Positions 8,824 through 17,834 of a stretch of DNA of 63,606 nt are shown here, piece after piece (the first letter of the stretch is position 1; each line of letters starts with the position of its first letter). The translations under genes and the position numbers were made by a program. A model generated the notes under the pieces. It did not search any database. It was not told the origin of the DNA and saw only the letters and a list, made by a program, of their open reading frames with translations. The stretch is from Flavobacterium segetis (lineage in GTDB: Bacteria; Bacteroidota; Bacteroidia; Flavobacteriales; Flavobacteriaceae): contig NZ_FQWE01000012.1 in NCBI RefSeq assembly GCF_900129575.1, forward strand, positions 1-63,606. The letters run 5' to 3'.

Positions 8824-9786
8824 TTATGGAGTGGCAATATTTTTTTTTCGAGCTCTTCGTAATGAATAGTTTACTAAGTATAATCCAAATAAGGTGACGC
8901 TTCCACCAATTGCAATTGCTGCATTTAGTATTTCTCCAAAAATTAAGGCACCTAGAAGAACAGCAACAATAGGATTTATATAGGAATAGATGGTACTAAT
9001 TTCAGCCGGAAGGTTTTGAAGAGCGTAAATAAATGCAATGAAAGTAAGTATCGACCCAAAAACTACTAAGTAAGCAATAGACCACCAAGACATAGCTGGA
9101 ATTTCGCTTAAAGGAACTGATAATCCAGTGGCGCCAGCATAAGCAAAAACGATAATGCTAGACAAAAACATTTGTATTCCTAAACTAAAATAAGGATTAA
9201 ATGTAGCTGCTTTTTTCTTAGTGTATAAAGTGCCAAAGGCCCAAGTTAGTGTAGATACGATAGAAATTATTATTCCAAATCTAAAACTTGGATTTAAAAA
9301 ATCACTCAACCGGTCGTAAAAGATGACACAAATACCTGCAAAGCTAATAAATAATCCAAATACAGATAAGTATGATAAACGACCTCCTCTAAAAAAAGTA
9401 ATAATAACAATCCATAAAGGAACACAAGCGGCAATAATAGCGCCTAAACCACTACTGATATATTTCACACCCCAAGTGCTCAAAGCGTTGCTTAAAACAA
9501 AATTAAGAATACTAAGTATTATGATAGTTTTCCATTGCTTTCCTTTAGGCCAAGCCGCTTTTTTAAATAAAAAATAGGCAATGTAGAGTGATCCTCCTAG
9601 AAATTGTCTAATAGCAACAAGCTGTAACGCAGGCATGTGCTTGACTCCTTCCTTAGACGCAATCCATGTGGTTCCCCAAAAAAAACTGACAAAACATACT
9701 GCTAATATGGGTAGTCCAACAATATTTACCTTGGTAGAAATGGCATTCTTAATTTTAGTTTTCACTTTACAATTTTGGTTGCGCAA
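8824..9786 (-). CDS. EamA/DMT-family transporter
   Basis: This 320-residue integral membrane protein contains two EamA repeats (about ten helices). The signature FFWGTTWIASKEGVKHMPALQLVAIRQF begins the first repeat, and SYINPIVAVLLGALIFGE marks the second. Members of the drug/metabolite transporter superfamily export amino acids, nucleobases and other metabolites; the substrate cannot be read from sequence. Its start overlaps the end of the upstream epimerase-like gene by 20 bp, so the two are co-transcribed. The start gives a cytoplasmic basic N terminus of about 25 residues; a later start is possible. Confidence 0.88.
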   Translation of the reverse strand: MRNQNCKVKTKIKNAISTKVNIVGLPILAVCFVSFFWGTTWIASKEGVKHMPALQLVAIRQFLGGSLYIAYFLFKKAAWPKGKQWKTIIILSILNFVLSNALSTWGVKYISSGLGAIIAACVPLWIVIITFFRGGRLSYLSVFGLFISFAGICVIFYDRLSDFLNPSFRFGIIISIVSTLTWAFGTLYTKKKAATFNPYFSLGIQMFLSSIIVFAYAGATGLSVPLSEIPAMSWWSIAYLVVFGSILTFIAFIYALQNLPAEISTIYSYINPIVAVLLGALIFGEILNAAIAIGGSVTLFGLYLVNYSLRRARKKNIATP

Positions 9787-10609
9787 AAGTATATTTTAAA
9801 AGTCGCAGAACTTTGTCATTTTCAATAATTTTTCCAATGGATGGCTTCAAATGATCAAATATTGGCAAAGCCAGATTTAATTCGGCTGCTTTTTGAGTAT
9901 AATATTCTTCTCGCGAAGGATGAAAAGAGGAAACTGCATTAAAAGTTTCATTCCAAAAATCCATTTCTATGATTTTAAGAATAATGCCAATACAATCTTC
10001 TTGATGAATTAAATTAACGGGAGCATTAGGATTTGCTATATTTTCTTTGCCTGCTAAAAACGTGGCTGGTTGACGGTCTGAGCCAATAAGTCCTCCAAAA
10101 CGAACAGCAGTTATTTTAAAATTTTTATTACTTTGTAAAAGTTGTTCAGCCGCAAGCAATTGCTTACCACTTTCAGTATCGGGTTTTGGATTTGTTGTAG
10201 TAGTAACTGTTTTTTGGTCTTCGCCAAAAATAGAAGTGGAGCTGACAAATATAACTTTTTCGATAGTTGATTTTTCGATAAAAGGAATGAGTATCGCTAT
10301 TTTATTTACAAAAGTTTTTTCAAGAGCTGTAATAGCACCTCCGCGTAGTTTAGGTGGGATATCGATAATTAATATTTCGCTTTCACTTAAAAAATCTTGC
10401 ATTGCTGCTGAAAATATTTTTCCTTCTGCTGAATCATTATTTAAAGTCACCGGAACATCAATCAAAAAGGGTTGAATTCCTGCATTTGTTAATGCTACAA
10501 GTTTTTCAGGAGTTGTAGTTGATCCGTTTATTTGAGCTCCGTTTTCGAGTAAGGCTTTCGCCAAAGGTAAGCCAAGCCAACCGCAACCTAAAATGCTAAT
10601 TTTTTTCAT
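9767..10609 (-). CDS. NAD(P)-dependent epimerase/dehydratase-like protein (SDR, YeeZ type)
   Basis: The N terminus MKKISILGCGWLGLPLAKALL carries a GxGxxG dinucleotide-binding loop of the Rossmann fold. The central strand VIFVSSTSIFGE matches the active-site strand of extended SDR proteins, but the usual YxxxK catalytic pair is not obvious, as in other YeeZ-like proteins. The length of 280 residues is normal for this group. The downstream EamA gene overlaps it by 20 bp. No reaction has been assigned to these proteins that could be carried over, so only the fold and cofactor type are supported. Confidence 0.8.
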   Translation of the reverse strand: MKKISILGCGWLGLPLAKALLENGAQINGSTTTPEKLVALTNAGIQPFLIDVPVTLNNDSAEGKIFSAAMQDFLSESEILIIDIPPKLRGGAITALEKTFVNKIAILIPFIEKSTIEKVIFVSSTSIFGEDQKTVTTTTNPKPDTESGKQLLAAEQLLQSNKNFKITAVRFGGLIGSDRQPATFLAGKENIANPNAPVNLIHQEDCIGIILKIIEMDFWNETFNAVSSFHPSREEYYTQKAAELNLALPIFDHLKPSIGKIIENDKVLRLLKYTFAQPKL

Positions 10610-10889
10610 TTTTTAATTATTATAGTCGATTTGCGTCTGCGTTTATTGATTGTTTTTTTAATGAGCTAAAAATTAAATTTTCTTGTTAATTCCCGCAGCA
10701 ATTGCACTCAGTTTATCTCATTAAGCTTCTCGAAATACTTCTTGCGGTTATAAATAATACGATCTTTTTGACAAGCTCGGAGCGAAACGCGTGTTCTTAA
10801 TAGCTATACAATTTTCACTGAAATTCTAAACAATAGTAAATATTAAAAATTAAAATAAAATATAGGGTAACAATTTGGAATGAAATATT

Positions 10890-13283
10890 CTAATTCATCT
10901 GCAAGCTATCTTCCACTACTGTTTTTTTTGGTTTAAAATAGCGTTTTGTGATAATTGGAATTAAAGTATCTACCGCAACTACTGGGCTTGGTTTTATTTT
11001 CTGTTTAATCACCACAGCATCGTTGAGGACAAAAGGAGTGGGCATCATCCAATTTTCTCTTTTTTGCATCTTGAAAATGGGATTTGTCATTAAATCAAAC
11101 GAACTTTCTAATAATTCCATGTCTAGTATTGAACTAGAATTAATACGAAATTCCATTTCTAATGGCGCATTTTCTACCACGTAATAGCTGACTATTTTTT
11201 TGCCCTTTCGCTTTAACAAGGCGCTTTTTTGATTTAAAGTTGTTACGCCATTAGCTTTAAAATTATAGATAGCCATTTTATTATTAGCGAAAATATCATA
11301 CCTATTTACATTTCTATTGGGTGAAATTCGGATTTTCAAATACCTTTGATTTCCTGCAGTTCTATTTTCAAGAAATTCAATTGTGGGTTTTACTAATTCT
11401 TTTTTAGGTGCTTCAACTAGATACGTAAAACCGGAATTATATTTACTAAACAGCGGAATTGCATTAAGTGCTGTGACTTCTTTTGGGTTTTCGCCTAAAT
11501 AGGTTTTCGTCCAATTATCTAAATTAGTGTCGTAGGTTGCCCAAGTAGCTTTATCGGCGTCAGCATCATAAATGTATAGTAAACTATTTGATTTTGCTTT
11601 TCCAAATTCATATCCCGAATCTAAATGCGCTTTCGTAAAAAATCCTATCGAAAGAATTAAAAACAATAGGGCCCACATTCCCTTTTTGGCGAAAGCCCCA
11701 AAAACAGGCAGCAATAAAGTGAAAGTTAAAACGGTAAGAATAGCACTTCCAAAAAGGACTTTTAAGCCCAAACCAATAGGGAACATTTGGATAAAAGGAA
11801 CAATTATTATCAAAGCTGGAATACTAAGAATAAGATTTAGTACTTTGAATGATTGCTGGGTAACAATAAAAACTCCAAAAACAATAAGACCAAAATAAAC
11901 CGGGATTATTAAAAATCCAGCTCCTTGTAAACTAAATGCTAATAACCCATTAATCACAATCCAGATAAATAGAGGAGCTACGTAATGGCTTATGGATAGC
12001 TTGTTAATAGAGAATCGCTGGTAAGCAGCAAAACTTATGGCTATTGATAAAAGCACAAATGCAGCAATATATTCATGCCCATTGTAAGTAAAGCCATTTA
12101 GTAAATCATTGTATTGCGGATAAAAAACAAGAAGTGCTTTCCAGCCAATAAACGTAATTAATCCTGCTATAGTAATTGACAATAACAAAGGAATAAATCC
12201 TTTTAAAATATCTTGAATTGTTATTATTTTTTTTGCAATTGCTAATACAACAAGAAAAATAAATAATAGTAAAGCAGCGGCTGCCATCACTAAAACCCAA
12301 CTAAAAGGATAGCTTATAAACGTATATGGAATGGTGAAATAGACGTAATCTTCACTCGCTTCTGTTTTTGATAAATCAGTGTTGGAAAAATATTTAAGCA
12401 ATGGCATTAAATAAGAACCTTGATGTGCTAAAGTGTTTTTATCCAAATGATTTAAATCATCTTGAGCAGTGTGATAATTATAATGATCATCAATGAAAGC
12501 AAAATTATAGCCTTTAATATTACCTTGTTCTCTAAAAACGGTTAGATCAGTATCATTAGGTAGCATTTTATAAATACTATACATTAAGGAATTAGATACT
12601 GGAAAAGTTGCATTTGCAGCAGCAAATTCCTGAACTAAACCAGCATTACCGCCGTTAGTTTCCATAAGCATATAACTTGGCCCTGAGGAGCCACGAGCTT
12701 CAAAATTCAATACTAAACCCACTTCTTTAGCCCACTGATGCTTTGAAACAAATAATGCTGCACCATTTAAACCCAATTCTTCCGCATCAGAAAAGAGGAT
12801 GATTATGTCGTTTTTATGAGCGGTTTTGTTGTAAATAAAAGCGCGAACACTTTCAAGAATTGTGGCTACACCTGATCCTGCATCACTTGCTCCGGGCGAG
12901 TAGGAATGTGGTGCGCTATCATAATGTGACAACAGCAACAACGCTTTTGAACTATTGGTTCCTTTTATTCGGGCTAGAATATTTTTTGATTTCACTAAAT
13001 TTCCCCAGTCACTTAAGGTATAACCTTCTTGTATTGAAGTTTCTAGGCCTAATTGCTGTAGTTCTCTTTGGAGATAAGTTGCAACTATTACATGATTTTG
13101 AGAACCTACGTAATGCGGTTTATTTGAAATTTCGGCAACGTGATTCAGTGCTCTTTTTGTGGAAAATTCAGTTAATGTACCTTCATCATCCGATGTCATT
13201 TGAGGCATCATGGTAAAGAAAAGCAATCCCAAACAAAAGGAGATGAAAAGGATTGCGATTAGGGGGAAATAGGTTTTTTTCAT
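10890..13283 (-). CDS. M28 family peptidase with C-terminal membrane domain
   Basis: This 797-residue protein has one N-terminal membrane helix, then an M28 zinc aminopeptidase domain of about residues 60-300, then seven or eight membrane helices and a soluble C-terminal tail. Metal ligands are visible in SHYDSAPHSYSPGASDAGSG (His and Asp), in FSDAEELGLNGA (the Glu-Glu pair) and in DDHYNYHTAQDD (His). The domain order resembles ER Fxna-like membrane aminopeptidases and their bacterial relatives. The catalytic part is predicted to face the periplasm. The zinc-ribbon gene upstream ends 17 bp before it, so it is the last gene of a three-gene operon with the GNAT-nitrilase gene. The substrate is not known. 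Confidence 0.88.
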   Translation of the reverse strand: MKKTYFPLIAILFISFCLGLLFFTMMPQMTSDDEGTLTEFSTKRALNHVAEISNKPHYVGSQNHVIVATYLQRELQQLGLETSIQEGYTLSDWGNLVKSKNILARIKGTNSSKALLLLSHYDSAPHSYSPGASDAGSGVATILESVRAFIYNKTAHKNDIIILFSDAEELGLNGAALFVSKHQWAKEVGLVLNFEARGSSGPSYMLMETNGGNAGLVQEFAAANATFPVSNSLMYSIYKMLPNDTDLTVFREQGNIKGYNFAFIDDHYNYHTAQDDLNHLDKNTLAHQGSYLMPLLKYFSNTDLSKTEASEDYVYFTIPYTFISYPFSWVLVMAAAALLLFIFLVVLAIAKKIITIQDILKGFIPLLLSITIAGLITFIGWKALLVFYPQYNDLLNGFTYNGHEYIAAFVLLSIAISFAAYQRFSINKLSISHYVAPLFIWIVINGLLAFSLQGAGFLIIPVYFGLIVFGVFIVTQQSFKVLNLILSIPALIIIVPFIQMFPIGLGLKVLFGSAILTVLTFTLLLPVFGAFAKKGMWALLFLILSIGFFTKAHLDSGYEFGKAKSNSLLYIYDADADKATWATYDTNLDNWTKTYLGENPKEVTALNAIPLFSKYNSGFTYLVEAPKKELVKPTIEFLENRTAGNQRYLKIRISPNRNVNRYDIFANNKMAIYNFKANGVTTLNQKSALLKRKGKKIVSYYVVENAPLEMEFRINSSSILDMELLESSFDLMTNPIFKMQKRENWMMPTPFVLNDAVVIKQKIKPSPVVAVDTLIPIITKRYFKPKKTVVEDSLQMN

Positions 13284-13299
13284 TTTGGTTTGGAGGTTG

Positions 13300-13647
13300 C
13301 TAAATGTCTTTCTTGACTAGAATATAAAAATCGTTATCTAAAACCATGTAGCCTTGGTCATAGAGAAAATAGTAAGTATTTCCGGTTTTAGTGACTAAAA
13401 TATTTGTAAAAAACTCAAAATCAAATCCTTTACTCAGCAACTTAGCTCGCGTAGTTTTTGATTTTTGTTCTGTGTTGAGTTCTATTAGAATACGATAATT
13501 TTTGCGCAACTTGTTGTTTATGTTGCGCATATAATTAGTGCTATCCTTGTTTATTTTATTATTGTACGCATTGCGACACCCATCGCTACAGAATTTTTTA
13601 TCCTCCCGTCCTATAATTTTCTCTCCGCATTCTAAGCAGGCTTTCAT
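13300..13647 (-). CDS. Small zinc-ribbon protein of unknown function
   Basis: This protein of 115 residues starts with a treble-clef-like zinc motif: C4-x-x-C7 in CLECGEKI, then C20 and C24 in FCSDGCRNAYNN. The rest is a basic and mixed alpha/beta region ending in YMVLDNDFYILVKKDI. Similar proteins are found next to GNAT-nitrilase genes in Flavobacteriaceae, by recollection rather than search. Its ATG overlaps the stop codon of the upstream gene by 4 bp (ATGA), so translation is probably coupled. No function can be assigned. Confidence 0.8.
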   Translation of the reverse strand: MKACLECGEKIIGREDKKFCSDGCRNAYNNKINKDSTNYMRNINNKLRKNYRILIELNTEQKSKTTRAKLLSKGFDFEFFTNILVTKTGNTYYFLYDQGYMVLDNDFYILVKKDI

Positions 13648-15173
13648 GGATTTATTTTTTTGATGTCGTATAAGTCGGTTCTTCTATCTTTCAATATTCT
13701 AACGCTACCATGTTCATGAAGTTCTTTAAGTAAATCTAAATCAACATCTACAATAAGGGTCATTTCTGTATTTGGAGTAGCTTCTGCTTTGATTCCATTA
13801 CTTGGAAAAGCAAAATCAGAAGGAGTGAAAACGGCTGATTGTGCATACTGAATATCCATATTATTTACTTTTGGTAAATTTCCTACACATCCGGCAATGG
13901 CAACATAGCATTCGTTCTCTATTGCTCTTGCTTGTGCACAATGTTTTACCCTTGTGTAGGCATTTTGCGTATCCGTTAAGAATGGAACAAATAAGATATT
14001 CATTCCTTCATCAGCCATTAATCTGGATAATTCTGGAAATTCTACATCGTAACAAATCATAATTCCTATTTTTCCGCAATCCGTATCAAAAGTTCTAATT
14101 TTTGATCCGCCTGTCATTCCCCAGTGTTGAACCTCGTTTGGAGTAACGTGAATTTTAGCATACATTTCAGAAGTTCCATCTCGTTTACATAGGAAACCTA
14201 CATTATACAAGATGCCATTTTCTAAGTACGGCATGCTGCCTGTAATAATATTGATGTTATATGAAATAGCTAATTCTTGAAAGCGTTTGCGAATAGGTTC
14301 TGAATGTTTGGCTAACTCTCTAATAGCTTCTGCTTCAGATAAATGATTGTAGTCAGCCATTAGGGGAGCGGCAAAAAGTTCCGGAAATAAGGCAAAATCG
14401 CTACCATAACCAGAAACAACATCTACAAAAAATTCACATTGTTCAAAAAGAGCTTCAAGATTATTCAATTGTCGCATTTGCCACTGAACTAAGCCTAATC
14501 GAATGACACTTTTTTCGAGGTTTATAAGCTTCGGACTTTCATCATAATAGATATTATTCCATTCTAATAAAACAGCAAATTCCTTAGAATCAGTATCGCC
14601 CTCTAAATAATTTTTCATCACCCGAATCACATGAAAGTCATTACTCAATTGAAAAGAAAGAACAGAGTCATGTAATTCTTTTCTTTTTACTTTTTCAATA
14701 TATATTTTTGGAGTTAATGTATCGGAATGTTGACCGTAATTTGGAATTCTTCCAGCAAAAACTATCGCTTTTAGATTTAATTGTTCACACAATTCCTTTC
14801 GAGCATCGTATAATCGTCTTCCCAAGCGAAGTCCTCGATAACTAGGATGTATAAATATATCTATACCATATAAAACATCTCCTTTTGAGTTGTGAGTTGA
14901 AAAGGTATATTTTCCAGTTATATCAGAATAATTATGGTTTTTATCAACTAAACTTTCATCAACAATTAGTGATAAGGCTGAGCCAACCACTTTTCCGTCT
15001 ACTAGTATTACTAATTGTCCTTCAGGAAAAATGCTTAATAATTTCTCTATGTGGTGTTCTCGCCAGTACGAACCTGCCATTTCTGGATAGGACTCCACCA
15101 TTGAGTTTTTTAATTCTTTATAGTCGTCAAATTGAAGATTACGTAATTCTACTTTATTTATTTTGGTCTGCAT
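13644..15173 (-). CDS. Fused GNAT acetyltransferase and carbon-nitrogen hydrolase
   Basis: Residues 1-215 form a GNAT N-acetyltransferase domain with the acetyl-CoA loop HPSYRGLRLGRRLYDARKE. Residues 222-500 form a nitrilase-superfamily amidase domain. Its catalytic triad is visible as Glu in FALFPELFAAP, Lys in MYAKIHVTPNE and Cys in GIMICYDVEFPE. The 509-residue fusion is an established architecture in bacteria and is not a gene-fusion artefact. It probably acts on small amides or acetylates an amine; the substrate is unknown. It leads an operon with the zinc-ribbon protein (4-bp overlap) and the M28 peptidase. Confidence 0.92.
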   Translation of the reverse strand: MQTKINKVELRNLQFDDYKELKNSMVESYPEMAGSYWREHHIEKLLSIFPEGQLVILVDGKVVGSALSLIVDESLVDKNHNYSDITGKYTFSTHNSKGDVLYGIDIFIHPSYRGLRLGRRLYDARKELCEQLNLKAIVFAGRIPNYGQHSDTLTPKIYIEKVKRKELHDSVLSFQLSNDFHVIRVMKNYLEGDTDSKEFAVLLEWNNIYYDESPKLINLEKSVIRLGLVQWQMRQLNNLEALFEQCEFFVDVVSGYGSDFALFPELFAAPLMADYNHLSEAEAIRELAKHSEPIRKRFQELAISYNINIITGSMPYLENGILYNVGFLCKRDGTSEMYAKIHVTPNEVQHWGMTGGSKIRTFDTDCGKIGIMICYDVEFPELSRLMADEGMNILFVPFLTDTQNAYTRVKHCAQARAIENECYVAIAGCVGNLPKVNNMDIQYAQSAVFTPSDFAFPSNGIKAEATPNTEMTLIVDVDLDLLKELHEHGSVRILKDRRTDLYDIKKINP

Positions 15174-15356
15174 AAATTATATTTTGTTCAAATATAGCCA
15201 TTTAATTTCCATTTACAAACGCTTACAATTAGTTACAACCGAAAGTAATTAGTTAGCAACCGATTAAAGTTTTGAGGTCGTCGCATCTTTGCCCTGTTGA
15301 TTCGAATGAACGATTTGACAAATAACTATAAACACTAATATTTAAATTTACACGCC

Positions 15357-15680
15357 ATGAAAAACACAGTACAATTAATCGGACATGTAGGACAAGATCC
15401 AGAAGTTAAATCACTAGAAGGTGGAAAAAAATTAGCGAATATCTCGATCGCTACTAATGAAGTTTATTACAAAGAAAATGGTGATAAAGTTGAAAAAACC
15501 GAATGGCACCGCGTTACAGCCTGGGGAAAAACTGCTGAAATCATTGAAAAATATGTAACTAAAGGAAAAGAAATAGCTATTGAAGGTAAATTAACACATC
15601 GCAGTTATGACGATAAAGATGGTGTAAAACGTTTTATTACGGAGGTCGTTGCTAATGAAGTGTTACTTTTAGGAAAATAA
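15357..15680 (+). CDS. ssb: Single-stranded DNA-binding protein, short form
   Basis: The OB fold of bacterial SSB is clear: MKNTVQLIGHVGQDPEVK at the start, TEWHRVTAWGKTAEIIEKYVTKGKEIAIEGKL in the middle. The protein is only 107 residues. It ends directly after the OB fold (VVANEVLLLGK), so the flexible linker and acidic C-terminal tip that recruit partner proteins are missing. Flavobacteria commonly have such a short SSB in addition to a full-length one, so this may be a secondary paralog involved in recombination or uptake rather than replication. It is a single-gene unit with a strong terminator. Confidence 0.92.
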   Translation: MKNTVQLIGHVGQDPEVKSLEGGKKLANISIATNEVYYKENGDKVEKTEWHRVTAWGKTAEIIEKYVTKGKEIAIEGKLTHRSYDDKDGVKRFITEVVANEVLLLGK

Positions 15681-15720
15681 TAAACAAAGCTGAATTAGAT
15701 TTACAATCTATTTAATTTAT

Positions 15721-15768
15721 AAAAAAATGCACGAATTTCTGGAATGGAAGTTCGTGCATTTTTTTTGT
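15721..15768. terminator. Bidirectional terminator between ssb and the SpmA/SpmB gene
   Basis: ATGCACGAA at 15727-15735 pairs perfectly with TTCGTGCAT at 15751-15759. It is flanked by seven A on the left and eight T on the right, so it can stop transcription from both convergent genes. Confidence 0.88.
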
Positions 15769-15932
15769 TTAGAAAATTGAATTTAACATCATTAGTGCTA
15801 TGTTGTTTATGACATGTAAAATCTCTAACGAAGTCTAATTATTATTTGAATTCTGTCAACGATGCTTTAAAAAATAAAAAGATATCACTAATAAATTAGA
15901 GAATGGCTAGGTTAATAATGCAGACTATTATT

Positions 15933-17372
15933 TTAGAAAAACCAAATTGCTACAAATATTGCTGTAATAACACAAATTAAATCTACAAGCAGCATAGTTC
16001 CAAGCGTGTATCGAGTGTTTTTTATGTTAACCGAACCAAAATAAACGGCGATAACATAAAAAGTGCTTTCGGCACTACATTGAAAAATACTACTTAATCT
16101 TCCCGTAAGAGAATCAGCACCAAAGGTGTTCATAGAATCGATCAGGAAACCTCTTGAGCCTGCAGAACTAAAAGGACGAAGCAAGGCCACTGGCAATGCA
16201 TCTGTAATTTCTTTATTTACTCCCATCGCCGAAAAGAAAAAGGCAATTCCATTACTGATAATTTCAAATAATCCACTGTTTCTAAACAATGAAATAGCAA
16301 CTAACATTCCTAAAACATAAGGAAAAATAATAACTCCCGTTTTTACACCATTGTTTGCTCCCACAACAAAAGAGTCATAAACCGTGGTGCTTGCTTCCGT
16401 GAATTTTTTTTCATTAATGAATGAAAATATCAACGTAAAAGCTACAATTCCGATTAATATCAAAGCAGAAAGATTAGATGTAAAATAATTTTTCCCTACT
16501 AAATCTAAATGACTTACATACATCAATAAACCAATAATTCCCGCAATAAGAGACATTAAGACTGCCACTAAAGAAGCACTTTTAAAATTGATTTTTTGTT
16601 TGATTCCTACAATCAAAAATGCCGCAATTGTACCAATAAAAGAAGTAATGATACAAGGTAACATAACGTCAGCTGGATTACTGGCATTTGCGGCAGCTCT
16701 ATATCCTATAATTGATGTGGCAATTAAAGTAAGCCCAGAAGCATGCAAGCACATAAACATAATTTGCGCATCACTCGCTTTATCTTTATCAGGATTTATT
16801 TCTTGTAAACTCTCCATAGCTTTTAAGCCAAATGGAGTTGCGGCAGAATCTAAGCCTAAAAAATTAGCAGCGAAGTTCAAGGTCATATAAGAGATAGAAG
16901 GATGGTTTTTAGGGATACTTGGAAATACTTTGACAAATACAGGACTTAATCCTTTTGCTAATTTTCCAGAAGCTCCAGAAATAATCAGTAACTCCATCAA
17001 TCCGCAGAAAAAGGCTAAATAGGCAATTAATGGAATAATTAAGTCTAGTAGTGTGCTTTTACAGGTGGGTAATAAACCATCTGATTTTTGAACACCGCTG
17101 TAGATCTTTACGGTTTTATTTTTAAAAACGTAAGTCGTATCGGCGTTGCTTTTATCCATATCAACTATCATAGTCTGATCTGGCGCATTCATAATACTAT
17201 CTTTAATGAAAGCAGGAAGTTGCTCCGCATATTTTTCAGAAACTAAGATAGGATCGTCTTTTTTACCATTCAAAACATAATCAATGGTGTAAGTGTTAGC
17301 TGAAAACAGACTGTAAACAATGAAAAGAATAGAAGAAATAAAAATAACCAGCCAAAATCTACTTAACACCAT
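15933..17372 (-). CDS. Nucleoside-recognition (SpmA/SpmB-like) membrane protein
   Basis: This 479-residue membrane protein contains two Gate/nucleoside-recognition domains, equal to SpmA fused to SpmB. The first includes YMTLNFAANFLGLDSAATPFGLKAM, the second PVALLRPFSSAGSRGFLIDSM; both are characteristic. In Bacillus the separate proteins affect spore core dehydration, but this organism is not a spore former and the fused protein is widespread in Bacteroidota, where its role is unknown. About ten membrane helices can be counted. A soluble insert of about 75 residues follows the first helix. It is transcribed alone and shares a bidirectional terminator with ssb. Confidence 0.85.
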   Translation of the reverse strand: MVLSRFWLVIFISSILFIVYSLFSANTYTIDYVLNGKKDDPILVSEKYAEQLPAFIKDSIMNAPDQTMIVDMDKSNADTTYVFKNKTVKIYSGVQKSDGLLPTCKSTLLDLIIPLIAYLAFFCGLMELLIISGASGKLAKGLSPVFVKVFPSIPKNHPSISYMTLNFAANFLGLDSAATPFGLKAMESLQEINPDKDKASDAQIMFMCLHASGLTLIATSIIGYRAAANASNPADVMLPCIITSFIGTIAAFLIVGIKQKINFKSASLVAVLMSLIAGIIGLLMYVSHLDLVGKNYFTSNLSALILIGIVAFTLIFSFINEKKFTEASTTVYDSFVVGANNGVKTGVIIFPYVLGMLVAISLFRNSGLFEIISNGIAFFFSAMGVNKEITDALPVALLRPFSSAGSRGFLIDSMNTFGADSLTGRLSSIFQCSAESTFYVIAVYFGSVNIKNTRYTLGTMLLVDLICVITAIFVAIWFF

Positions 17373-17375
17373 AAT

Positions 17376-17834
17376 TTAAAATTTTTGTAAATGTAATATT
17401 TTGTTTTTTGATAATATAATTACAAATAAAAGGGTTAGTTGCTGGAAAACAATACCATAATACCCAAAACTTAATTCATCATTTAAATTATAAAAATAAA
17501 GTACTAATAAGGATATTGTAATGCTAGATAGAATAATTACTGTTCTAATGCTATTAAAGAAAAAAAATAGGAGAAAATAGTATAGAAAATACCACTATGC
17601 AAACAGCTAAAACTTCAAGAATATTAAAATAGTCTAATGAAGGTGTTTTAAAAAAATTTATTAATGGATAAATTAAATTATTGTAATAATAGTCTAGAGC
17701 GCTACCTCCATCTAGTTCACATCCGATAATGATATTTTTACTAAAAGGTAGAAATAGTGATACTAATCCAATAAGGCTAGAAATAATAAAAAGATGTTTT
17801 TTATTTATTTTAAAGGAATTTATACATGAATAAT
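17376..17834 (-). pseudogene. Decayed small membrane-protein gene (no start codon, one frameshift)
   Basis: Reading the minus strand from 17834 gives a frame that lacks any ATG. It contains typical membrane-protein sequence: NKKHLFIISSLIGLVSLFLP near its start, then LEVLAVCIVVFSILFSPIF. At a run of eight A (17560-17567) the frame is lost and meets a TAA at 17554-17556. With a run of seven it would continue for about 59 residues, including RTVIILSSITISLLVLYFY and IVFQQLTLLFVIILSKNK, to the TAA at 17376-17378. The repaired product would be about 140 residues with four membrane helices. The codon where an initiator is expected (17806-17808) reads ATA. Mutation or a sequence error in the homopolymer are both possible. 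The family is not recognised. Confidence 0.6.

Noticed and set aside
10725..10805. Possible degenerate copy of the TAGCCC/GGAGCT repeat between the epimerase-like and M28 genes
   Set aside because: Only short stretches (ATACGATCTTTTTG and AAGCTC) agree; matches of this size are expected by chance in AT-rich DNA.
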